DNA of 64,000 bases from Leifsonia sp. AK011 (GTDB lineage Bacteria > Actinomycetota > Actinomycetes > Actinomycetales > Microbacteriaceae): the NCBI RefSeq assembly GCF_013410945.1, contig NZ_JACCCH010000001.1:2941960-3005959 (forward strand), in the 5' to 3' direction. The notes below the pieces were generated by a model, which was not told where the DNA came from, made no database searches, and was given only the letters and a program-made list of their open reading frames with translations. Positions 17,695-24,715 of this stretch are shown one piece after another. Every line of letters starts with the position of its first letter. Position 1 is the stretch's first letter. The position numbers and the translations under genes are program-made.

Positions 17695-18753
17695 ATGAAG
17701 CACGTCCCTGCGCTCGACGGGGTACGAGGAATGGCGATTCTCTTCGTCCTCGGAGCACACGCTTCGGCGTCGAGGTTGGAGTTTGCCGGTCCGACAGGGG
17801 TCACGGTCTTCTTCGTCCTCTCCGGGTATCTCATTACGAGTCTGCTTCTCATGGAAGATGCGCAAACCGGCCAGATCCGACTGCTGCCTTTCTACGCCCG
17901 ACGGGCGCTCCGCCTTTATCCTGCTCTGCTCTTGGCGGTCACGGGAGCTTGGGTCCTTTACGCGGCCACAGGCCAAGCGGAAATCGAGAACTACTGGCTC
18001 GACGCCGTTCCGACTCTTCTGTACCTTCGAGATTTTATGATGGCGATGGGGTCCAGCGGATTCCTGTTTGATCACACCTGGTCTCTGGCGGTTGAAGAAC
18101 AGTTCTACCTAGTTTGGCCGGTGGCACTTATAGCGCTGATCGCGCTTAGCGCCCGACGGGTCCCCCTGATTGCGAGCGTCACCATAGTTGCCGGTTTAGC
18201 ATTGGCGTGGCGAGTCGTCTCGATGTTTCTCTACGGTCCGGAGCGTGTGTATTTCGCTCCTGATACGAACGCCTTCGCCCTCCTGGCAGGTTGCTCACTC
18301 GCAACGGTGTTGTACGGGAGGCTTCAAGGTCGCGGGTCCACCATCCTTGCGCTCGCTTCCACCGCGGCGCTTGCCGGAATACCAGTGCTCGTCGGCTTTC
18401 TGACGTCAAACTCTTGGGTAGCACGCAACTGGATTACTCTGATCACGGTTTGTCTTGCAATCGTTCTCTTGACGGCTGCCCCGGGCACGAGTTTTCTTGA
18501 ATCGAGGATTTTGAGATGGTTCGGCCAGATCTCCTACGGCCTGTACCTATGGCACATCGTGTTTCTGAACCTGAGGATCGACGGGGAGCCGCTGCGAGGG
18601 TGGCAACGCGGCGCCGCACTGGGCGCTGCGATCCTCGTGGCTTGGCTGTCGTTCAGGTACTTCGAGCGCCCCATCCTTCGCCTTAAGTCGCGCTTCTCCG
18701 CACCTCGGCCAGTCTCCTTGGACGAAGGCTTAGGTGCGGATCCGAAAAGCTAG
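17695..18753 (+). CDS. Membrane acyltransferase (acyltransferase 3 family)
   Basis: A 352-residue polytopic membrane acyltransferase, the second in the locus. VPALDGVRGMAILFVLGAHA near the N terminus contains the conserved LDG-R and His (H22) of the family. VTVFFVLSGYLITSLLL, FYARRALRLYPALL and HTWSLAVEEQFYLVWPV follow in the usual order. The ATG at 17695 is preceded directly by AAAGG; a GTG four codons upstream is an alternative. Its TAG shares the four-base CTAG with the stop of the convergent transferase gene. It probably O-acylates the polymer or a lipid-linked precursor. It is not closely similar to the acyltransferase at 5879. Confidence 0.88.
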   Translation: MKHVPALDGVRGMAILFVLGAHASASRLEFAGPTGVTVFFVLSGYLITSLLLMEDAQTGQIRLLPFYARRALRLYPALLLAVTGAWVLYAATGQAEIENYWLDAVPTLLYLRDFMMAMGSSGFLFDHTWSLAVEEQFYLVWPVALIALIALSARRVPLIASVTIVAGLALAWRVVSMFLYGPERVYFAPDTNAFALLAGCSLATVLYGRLQGRGSTILALASTAALAGIPVLVGFLTSNSWVARNWITLITVCLAIVLLTAAPGTSFLESRILRWFGQISYGLYLWHIVFLNLRIDGEPLRGWQRGAALGAAILVAWLSFRYFERPILRLKSRFSAPRPVSLDEGLGADPKS

Positions 18754-20306
18754 TAGGCGCCGTCTCTTGCGACGACTGCTCTCGCGGTGCGCCACAGAAT
18801 TAGCAAGTCACCAGTAATCGACCAGTTTTCGACGTAGTACAGGTCGAGGCGCACGCTGTCCTCCCACGAGAGGTTCGACCGCCCGCTCACCTGCCACAGT
18901 CCGGTGATACCGGGCTTCACCAGGAAGCGGCGATGCACGTGGTTCTCGTAGATCGCAACCTCGCGCTCGAGCGGCGGGCGCGGACCCACTAGCGACATGC
19001 TGCCACCGAAGACATTGAAGAGTTGAGGTAGTTCGTCGAGGCTGTAGCGACGGAGAACGCGCCCGATCGGGGTTACGCGCGGGTCATCCTTCATTTTGAA
19101 GAGCACGGAGTTGCCTTCTGTCCGCTGCTGTTCTTGGAGTTCCGCCAGGCGAGCTTCGGCGTCGATGACCATGGAGCGGAACTTCAGCATCTCAAAGTGC
19201 TTTCCGTTCAACCCAACGCGCTCCTGTCGGAACAACACCGGTCCCGGAGTGCTGAGGCGCACGATGAGCGTGATCGCGATGAGCACGGGCGATAGCAGGA
19301 TGATGAGCGCGCTCGAGGAGATCACGTCGAATGCGCGCTTTCCGAAACGAGTAAGCCCTTCGTATCGCGGCGTCTCGACGTGAATGAGCGGGAGTCCGGC
19401 AACTGGTCGCATGTGGATGCGCGGGCCACCGATATCGGTGAGGCTCGGGGCCACGACGAGGTGCTGGCGACCGGGCTCCAGCGACCAGCTGAGCTCGCGG
19501 ATGCGCTGTGGTGGCAACTCGTCACTGCTCGTCACCACTACTGTGTCCGCACCCGTCGCCGCCAGCGCCTTGTGGAGTTGCTCGAGGTTGGTCGATACAG
19601 GGACGTCACTATCGGGGAGGTAGCCGGCAATTTCCGAGCCCGGCGTGCACGCGCCAACAACGAGGTAGCCAGCCTGCGGCTGGCGTCTTAAGTCGTCGGC
19701 GATCGCGACAACGCTCGCTCTTGACCCGACTAGCAACACCCGCGAGGTGTAGCGTCCGCGTCGCCGCTGGGCGGCAAGCCACTTACGCCAAGCGAGGCGC
19801 GATAGCAGGAGCGCCAGGAGGCCCACGGGCAGCGCGAAGATGAAGTAGCCGCGGGAGAGCTCCAGCTGGGCAAAGAACGTGATTACTCCGACGATCGCCA
19901 GGAGGAGTAGCGAGGCATCGACAATGCGCTTGTATTCGTTGGAACCAGCGCCGATGACGCGACTGTCACGAGTGCCGTACATTGCGAGCACTGCGACCCA
20001 GCCGAGCACGAGCACACCAGAGATGACCCACGATTGGATCATCCAGGCCTGGCTCGGGTGATCGATCCCGAACCAGACAAACTGGGTCCCGAGTACAACG
20101 GCAATTACGACGATGAGATCGGTGAGCGCGAGCTGCACGGCGTACTGACGCGTCCATTCACGCGCTGTAGTACTGCCTGGCTCAAACGTCACGGTCGCAT
20201 CGCCTTCATGAGTCGCAGGGCGATCGAGCCCCTCGCCCGGCGTCCCTGTGGCCCCAACGCTGCGGCTGGTGTCGATCATATCGACCGGCATGGCCACGCT
20301 GTCCAT
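18750..20306 (-). CDS. Undecaprenyl-phosphate sugar phosphotransferase (initiating enzyme)
   Basis: The enzyme starts repeat synthesis by moving a sugar phosphate from a nucleotide sugar to undecaprenyl phosphate. The 518-residue protein has four N-terminal membrane segments, a CoA-binding-3-like soluble domain (RVLLVGSRASVVAIADDLR) and a C-terminal bacterial sugar-transferase domain from about residue 320. The latter shows KRAFDVISSSALIILLSP, RQERVGLNGKHFEMLKFRSM, SLDELPQLFNV and GPRPP. The frame is open for about 400 more codons upstream, but that part is antisense to the CPBP gene. I use the ATG at 20306; ATGs at 20315, 20291 and 20279 are possible, none with a strong ribosome site. WbaP/CpsE-type specificity (glucose or galactose phosphate) is undecided. 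Confidence 0.9.
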   Translation of the reverse strand: MDSVAMPVDMIDTSRSVGATGTPGEGLDRPATHEGDATVTFEPGSTTAREWTRQYAVQLALTDLIVVIAVVLGTQFVWFGIDHPSQAWMIQSWVISGVLVLGWVAVLAMYGTRDSRVIGAGSNEYKRIVDASLLLLAIVGVITFFAQLELSRGYFIFALPVGLLALLLSRLAWRKWLAAQRRRGRYTSRVLLVGSRASVVAIADDLRRQPQAGYLVVGACTPGSEIAGYLPDSDVPVSTNLEQLHKALAATGADTVVVTSSDELPPQRIRELSWSLEPGRQHLVVAPSLTDIGGPRIHMRPVAGLPLIHVETPRYEGLTRFGKRAFDVISSSALIILLSPVLIAITLIVRLSTPGPVLFRQERVGLNGKHFEMLKFRSMVIDAEARLAELQEQQRTEGNSVLFKMKDDPRVTPIGRVLRRYSLDELPQLFNVFGGSMSLVGPRPPLEREVAIYENHVHRRFLVKPGITGLWQVSGRSNLSWEDSVRLDLYYVENWSITGDLLILWRTARAVVARDGAY

Positions 20307-20527
20307 TCGTGGCATACCAAACGAGGCGAATTCATGGTGGTGCTCCCTGATAGCTGCGGCGCCGTCGAAGAGCCGACTGGCACACCCAACCCCGAAGCAC
20401 GGTGTCCCCCCGGCCAATACGGCCACGCTAGCCAGCGACCGAAGCATGCGCAAGCATCGCCATGCCCCCGAACTGGGGTGCTCTCGGCGCCTGAAGCAGA
20501 CAAGTCGTTCTGACAGGCTGTTTGAGT

Positions 20528-20540
20528 GCCCCAACGGGGC
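20528..20540. promoter_or_regulatory. GC-rich palindrome upstream of small membrane protein
   Basis: GCCCC-AAC-GGGGC is a perfect inverted repeat about 100 bp upstream of the ATG of the 47-residue protein. A related site (CCCCACAACGGGG) lies upstream of its paralogue and an ACCCC...GGGGT site lies upstream of the LuxR gene. The rest of 20307-20641 holds no gene that I can support. Operator function is inferred only. Confidence 0.3.
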
Positions 20541-20641
20541 GACTTCCCGAATTGTCGTTTCCGTGTTTCCAGTGAGCACACCTCTCCACCCCACGCACAC
20601 ACCCAGCCGGCGTAGCTTGTTCGGCCAGTCAAGAGGGAAAA

Positions 20642-20785
20642 ATGGCACGATCACACCACGGCGATGCCGACAAATATCTGCAGCGACAACGAACCATGCG
20701 CACGGTGGGAATTGTTGCCGTAGTGCTCGTAGGTCTGGCCACGGTCGCGCTCGTCGTACTTGCGTTGACCTCTGGGCCGAGCTAG
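20642..20785 (+). CDS. Small single-pass membrane protein, 47 residues (copy 1)
   Basis: The ATG follows AGAGGGAAAA, a good ribosome site, and the frame ends with TAG after 47 codons. The N-terminal 20 residues are polar and charged (ARSHHGDADKYLQRQR); residues 21-42 form one membrane segment (GIVAVVLVGLATVALVVLAL), ending in TSGPS. It is clearly paralogous to the 47-residue protein at 24219-24362: same length, a shared (A/D)DKYL motif followed by basic residues, the same segment position and a similar end. Function is unknown to me. The inside-positive N terminus suggests the N terminus is cytoplasmic. It precedes the CPBP protease gene by 43 bp and could be in its operon. Confidence 0.72.
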   Translation: MARSHHGDADKYLQRQRTMRTVGIVAVVLVGLATVALVVLALTSGPS

Positions 20786-20828
20786 TTCGGCGGTGGCCCG
20801 CGGACTCACACCCCTCTAGTGTTTGACC

Positions 20829-21545
20829 ATGGCGGGCGGTGGTGATGATGCACGCGAGCCTCAATGGCCCAGGGTCGACCTCCCTGTTTCGGTGGGAGCG
20901 ATCGTTGCCGCAGTAGCTCTTTCTCTGCTCTGGGTCGAGACGGGGCGCGGAAACGTCGACCCGACATTCGCGGCACTTGTCAGCTATCTGCTCTTCTGGA
21001 TCCCGCTCCTCTCGGCCGTTCTCGTCGTTCGCGTTCGACGATGGGGCGGTAGTCATCCCATCGCGTGGCGGGTGAGCCTTCTTGACGTTCTTCTGGGCCT
21101 CGGAATGGGATTTCTGCTGCGCACTCTGGCGGCGCTCATCGAGTTCGCGATCCGCGGCACCATCGTCGCGCCGAGCTTCATCGCCCCCACCGGAGCAAGC
21201 GTTGCCATCGTGGTGTCTTGGGTCGTGATCGCAGTGATCGCGCCACTCCTGATCGCGCCCATCGTTGAAGAGCTCTTCTTTCGAGGAACACTCCTCATGG
21301 CGCTGAAACGGCCGGGCAAAGGTACCGAAGCATCCGTCGCAGCGGTGTTTCTTGCAGCCCTGATGTTCGCGCTGCCCCACGCGATCGGCGTCAACAACGT
21401 GCGCGACGGCTTGGTCGCTTTCACGAGTGCCACGGTGTTGGGGCTCGGGGCAGGCGGTCTCGCACTTGCCACGGGACGAATCGGTGCACCGATCATCGCT
21501 CACGTCACTTTCAATGCCGGGCTACTTCTCTTGCTGGTGGTGTAG
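20829..21545 (+). CDS. CPBP-family intramembrane metalloprotease
   Basis: A 238-residue polytopic membrane protein of the CPBP (CAAX protease / Abi) family. All three catalytic motifs are present: EELFFR (E147, E148, R152), FALPH (F180, H184) and HVTFN (H225, N229). I chose the ATG at 20829; a TTG two codons earlier is possible. Members cleave or modify membrane protein substrates, and some act in bacteriocin immunity or surface-protein processing. Here it lies between a small membrane protein and a DUF4012 protein, and upstream of a surface protein with an LVNTG tail. Processing of an envelope substrate is a reasonable inference. Confidence 0.92.
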   Translation: MAGGGDDAREPQWPRVDLPVSVGAIVAAVALSLLWVETGRGNVDPTFAALVSYLLFWIPLLSAVLVVRVRRWGGSHPIAWRVSLLDVLLGLGMGFLLRTLAALIEFAIRGTIVAPSFIAPTGASVAIVVSWVVIAVIAPLLIAPIVEELFFRGTLLMALKRPGKGTEASVAAVFLAALMFALPHAIGVNNVRDGLVAFTSATVLGLGAGGLALATGRIGAPIIAHVTFNAGLLLLLVV

Positions 21546-21579
21546 GTCTCACTGCGCTTGACTCTGATTGAATGACTGG

Positions 21580-23412
21580 ATGACTGACAGGGGGCCAGCT
21601 CATCAACCCGGGCTTGCGCGCCACACCGTGCGGAGGACGACCGGCGGTCGGCGCAAGAAGCGGACGTGGCCCTGGATCATCGTCGGTGTCCTGGCGGTAG
21701 TCGTCGCAATCGGTGGGTGGGTTGGCATACGCGGATACCTGGCCAAGGGCGAGCTAGAAGCCGCCGTTCCTCTCGCCAGTCGCATCCAGCAACAGGTCAT
21801 CGACGGCGACACCGAAGGAGCGGCTGCAACGCTGGCGACCTTCCAGCAGCATTCTGCCTCCGCCCGATCATTGACGAGCGACTTCGTCTGGAGAGCAACG
21901 GAATTTGTTCCCTGGGCGGGCTCGAATCTTCGCGTGGTGCGCGAGCTCACTGAGGTGGTCGATGATCTCGCACAGGATGGGGTCGGGCCTCTCACGGAAC
22001 TCGCCGGAAAGCTCAACCCCGGCGACTTTAGGCCGGTAGATCACACGATCGCTCTCCAGCCCCTGATCGACGCCGCACCCACCGTGCGGGTAGCCGCGAA
22101 TGCAATTGAGCGCGCGCAGGTTAAAGCTCATGGCATCCGGCGAGACGACGTGATCGGCAGCCTTCGCGATGCCGCCGATCTACTCCAAAAGTCTATTGAC
22201 GAGGTTGCTGCAGCTGCAGCGACCTTGGATAACTCGCTCGAGCTCCTACCGACGATGCTCGGCGCGGAGGGGCCTCGGAATTACCTAGTGCTCTTTCAGA
22301 ACCCGGCAGAACTCCGATCAGGCGGAGGCGTAGTTGGTGCGCTAGCTCTGATATCGGCGAGCAATGGGCGCCTCGAACTAGTGCAACAAACGCCAGGCGC
22401 GAACTTCTTCAAGTCGGGCGCGACCCCTATTGAAGTGCCCGAGGACACTAGAAGTTTGTACGGAGCAATCGTCGGTGAGTACATTCTCGACGTGACTCTA
22501 ACGCCGCACTTCCCTTTGTCGGGCTCGCTCGCGCGCGAGATGTGGGCCGACGAGTACGGCACTGAGGTGGACGGTGTAATTGCCGTGGATCCCATCGCTT
22601 TGTCCTATTTGCTGGAGGCCACCGGCCCGATCGAGATTGCGGGCGGCCTAAGCCTCAACTCGGATAACGCGGCTCAAACTCTCTTGAATGACGTCTACTG
22701 GAAATATCCAGATCCCGTCGACCAAGATGCCTTTTTTGCATCGGCAACCTCAGCCGTTTTCGAAGCGGTGGTCGGGGGTGGAGCAGACCCGACGCAGATG
22801 ATCGAAGCCTTCGCCCGGGGCGGAGCCGAGCGTCGGATCTTGATGTGGTTCCCCGACGCTACACAGGAGAGAACGCTCGAGGGAACCACGCTAGCGGGAG
22901 GGCTTCCCCACAGCGACGACGAAACGACAAGACTCGGCTTGTACTTCAACGACGGCACCGGTTCGAAGATGGACTGGTATCTCGAGCGCACGATCTCGGT
23001 GGGAGACGCCGTCTGCCGAAACGATGGGCGACGTGCCGTGCAAGTAGACGTCACCCTGACCAATACAAGCCCAGCGGATGGCTCGCTTCCTACCCACATC
23101 ACCGGTGGAGGCTCCTTCGGAACAACACCCGGCAATATCAAGACAGTGCTCGCGTTGTACGCACCCCCTGGCTCGATTAATCAGGGCACCCAGGAGAGGG
23201 GTGCGGATGGCTCATTCACAGAGATTGGCGCCCACCAGGCGAAGGACAGCAAGTACATCGTGAGTCAGTTGTCCGTCGAGTTGGCGCCCCAAGAGTCACG
23301 CACGGTTCGATACACCATGCTGCTCAAGCCGTCCGCGGGGGACAAAATAGTGATCGTTCCTACACCCGGTATTTACCTACCTGTAACAGAGCAACACTCG
23401 CTAACTTGCTGA
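21580..23412 (+). CDS. DUF4012 domain membrane protein
   Basis: A 610-residue protein with a basic N terminus, one membrane segment (about residues 29-50) and a long extracellular part. The block NYLVLFQNPAELRSGGGVVG followed by LVQQTPGANFF is the signature of DUF4012, a family often found in actinobacterial polysaccharide loci with no known biochemical role. An alpha-helical region (about 60-230) precedes it. The ATG at 21580 is preferred over the TTG at 21568; neither has a strong ribosome site. The gene is 34 bp after the CPBP gene and 90 bp before the LVNTG protein gene. I infer a role in attaching or assembling the surface polymer. Confidence 0.85.
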   Translation: MTDRGPAHQPGLARHTVRRTTGGRRKKRTWPWIIVGVLAVVVAIGGWVGIRGYLAKGELEAAVPLASRIQQQVIDGDTEGAAATLATFQQHSASARSLTSDFVWRATEFVPWAGSNLRVVRELTEVVDDLAQDGVGPLTELAGKLNPGDFRPVDHTIALQPLIDAAPTVRVAANAIERAQVKAHGIRRDDVIGSLRDAADLLQKSIDEVAAAAATLDNSLELLPTMLGAEGPRNYLVLFQNPAELRSGGGVVGALALISASNGRLELVQQTPGANFFKSGATPIEVPEDTRSLYGAIVGEYILDVTLTPHFPLSGSLAREMWADEYGTEVDGVIAVDPIALSYLLEATGPIEIAGGLSLNSDNAAQTLLNDVYWKYPDPVDQDAFFASATSAVFEAVVGGGADPTQMIEAFARGGAERRILMWFPDATQERTLEGTTLAGGLPHSDDETTRLGLYFNDGTGSKMDWYLERTISVGDAVCRNDGRRAVQVDVTLTNTSPADGSLPTHITGGGSFGTTPGNIKTVLALYAPPGSINQGTQERGADGSFTEIGAHQAKDSKYIVSQLSVELAPQESRTVRYTMLLKPSAGDKIVIVPTPGIYLPVTEQHSLTC

Positions 23413-23502
23413 GAATTCGCCTATAGTGGTTGGTGGGTAAGCAGTACTTAAGTCGTCTCGACGGTGCGACGAATCAAAAAAACCGTTCTGGGGGTTTTAA
23501 CA

Positions 23503-24048
23503 ATGTTTAAGAAAGCTCTGGCAATTGCCGCGCTTGTAACCGCAGCAGTCTTCGCAATGCCTGCAGCCGCGAATGCGGACTACGTACCTGAATCCAACAT
23601 CATCGTCACCGGGTCGTTCGTACCGGGTGGTGTTGTGACGGTTACATTCACCGACGGATCCTTCTTCCCGGGTGAGCCGGTCACGTTCACCATCACCGGC
23701 GAACCGACACCGTCGCTCGCTGCCCTGGGCAGCCAGATGGGCACGCTCGAGACCACCGGCACGGCTGACGCAGCCGGTGCGGTCGCAGTGCAGTTCGTGC
23801 TTCCGTCGAACGCGCAGGGCACCTACACGGTCACGGCCGTGGGTGAGGTGTCAGGCAACATCGGCAGCGCCGCGATCACGGTAACGCCGGCAGACTCCGG
23901 CGGAACGACCGGCCCCGGTGGGCTCGTGAACACGGGATCGGAGCTCTCCGCACTCGTGATCTGGGGGGCCATCGGCGCACTCCTGGTTGGCACGGCGCTC
24001 GTCATGGCGCTCCAGGTCCGCCGCAACCGCGCACACACGCACGCGTAA
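23503..24048 (+). CDS. Secreted surface protein with LVNTG sorting-like tail
   Basis: A 181-residue protein. A Sec signal peptide (residues 1-26, ending AANA) is followed by an all-beta region rich in Val, Thr and Gly (about 27-130), a Gly/Thr-rich linker and LVNTG (141-145). A membrane segment and the basic tail QVRRNRAH complete it. The tail has the order of a sortase signal (motif, hydrophobic segment, positive end), but the motif departs from LPXTG and LAXTG. The ATG is chosen because GGGGG stands nine bases upstream and a signal peptide follows. A strong hairpin follows the stop, so this is probably the end of a transcript. No sortase gene is in the window. The beta domain was not recognised. 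Confidence 0.8.
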   Translation: MFKKALAIAALVTAAVFAMPAAANADYVPESNIIVTGSFVPGGVVTVTFTDGSFFPGEPVTFTITGEPTPSLAALGSQMGTLETTGTADAAGAVAVQFVLPSNAQGTYTVTAVGEVSGNIGSAAITVTPADSGGTTGPGGLVNTGSELSALVIWGAIGALLVGTALVMALQVRRNRAHTHA

Positions 24049-24063
24049 TACTTCGCACCAAGT

Positions 24064-24097
24064 GAAGCGGGCCATCCCTCCGGGGGTGGCCCGCTTC
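24064..24097 (+). terminator. Hairpin terminator after LVNTG protein gene
   Basis: GAAGCGGGCCA (24064-24074) pairs perfectly with TGGCCCGCTTC (24087-24097) across a 12-base loop, 15 bp after the stop codon. The following ATGTGTT is only weakly T-rich, as is common in high-GC actinobacteria. Confidence 0.8.
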
Positions 24098-24124
24098 ATG
24101 TGTTAACCGCTGGTGGTTTTGTAC

Positions 24125-24137
24125 CCCCACAACGGGG
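24125..24137. promoter_or_regulatory. CCCC/GGGG inverted repeat upstream of second small protein
   Basis: CCCC-ACAAC-GGGG lies about 82 bp upstream of the ATG at 24219 and shares CAACGGGGC with the palindrome at 20528-20540, which stands upstream of the paralogous gene. This suggests the two genes answer to the same factor, but no such factor is known to me. Confidence 0.3.
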
Positions 24138-24218
24138 CTCTGCCTGAGGTTTTTTCGATGTGAAAGTATGGACGCGGCGTCGCGTCTTACCCGCTCTGTC
24201 GCGCGCCAAAGGGGACTG

Positions 24219-24362
24219 ATGGCACGCCGTGGGCGTTATGAAGAAGCAGACAAATACCTGGCGCGAAAGCGTCGTCAGCGAGTATGGGGCCTGGTGGCCA
24301 TCATCCTCGTTGGCACAGCAACAGCGCTACTTGTGGCGTACGCATTGGTGGGCAGCCCATAG
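24219..24362 (+). CDS. Small single-pass membrane protein, 47 residues (copy 2)
   Basis: The ATG follows AAAGGGGACTG, a strong ribosome site; a longer frame from 24168 lacks one. The N-terminal half is highly basic (ARRGRYEEADKYLARKRRQR), followed by one membrane segment (GLVAIILVGTATALLVAYAL) and the end VGSP. It has exactly the same length as copy 1 at 20642-20785 and shares MAR, ADKYL, the basic cluster, a VLVG-like core in the segment and the GP/GSP end. Three genes (CPBP, DUF4012, LVNTG protein) lie between the two copies. It may be a small regulator or scaffold of a membrane complex; I do not know the function. Confidence 0.72.
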   Translation: MARRGRYEEADKYLARKRRQRVWGLVAIILVGTATALLVAYALVGSP

Positions 24363-24715
24363 CCCGCAGACGCAGAGCTGGTAAGCAGCGATTCTGAGAA
24401 GCGCGGGCGTACTCCCCCTTCGGGCCCGAGGGTGCCCGCACTTCCCGGCACTGGGGGCGGATGCCACACGGGCATCGCGCCACCGGCTGGGGGCAAGTGA
24501 CGCGATGCACCTTTGTGTTTCTTTTCGCGAGCAGTATCTGGCTGCTCACGTCCGCATGAATAGCCTCGCCTGGACGCGCTCTCAACGGGGGTGAGGCCAG
24601 GGTGAACTTCACCGGGCGCGTGTACCCCATTCGGGGGTCATAATGGGTTGATCAGTGAGAACGCGCCGAGCGGTTACGATCAAGCGAGCGGCTCAACGAC
24701 CTTGGGGAGGTTTGC
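24363..24715. other. Intergenic region upstream of LuxR gene with three palindromes
   Basis: No gene was found in these 353 bp. Near the right end are a perfect palindrome GGTGAA-C-TTCACC (24601-24613), an ACCCC-ATTCG-GGGGT inverted repeat (about 24624-24638) and a CCCATT...AATGGG pair (about 24626-24647). All lie 70-115 bp upstream of the LuxR start, where an operator would be expected. A -35/-10 pair with normal spacing was not evident. Confidence 0.4.

Noticed and set aside
20307..21503. N-terminal extension of about 400 residues on the initiating sugar transferase
   Set aside because: The extension is Arg/His/Asp-rich, antisense to the CPBP gene and its upstream region, and lacks any domain. 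The transferase family starts near the membrane segments encoded from about 20160.
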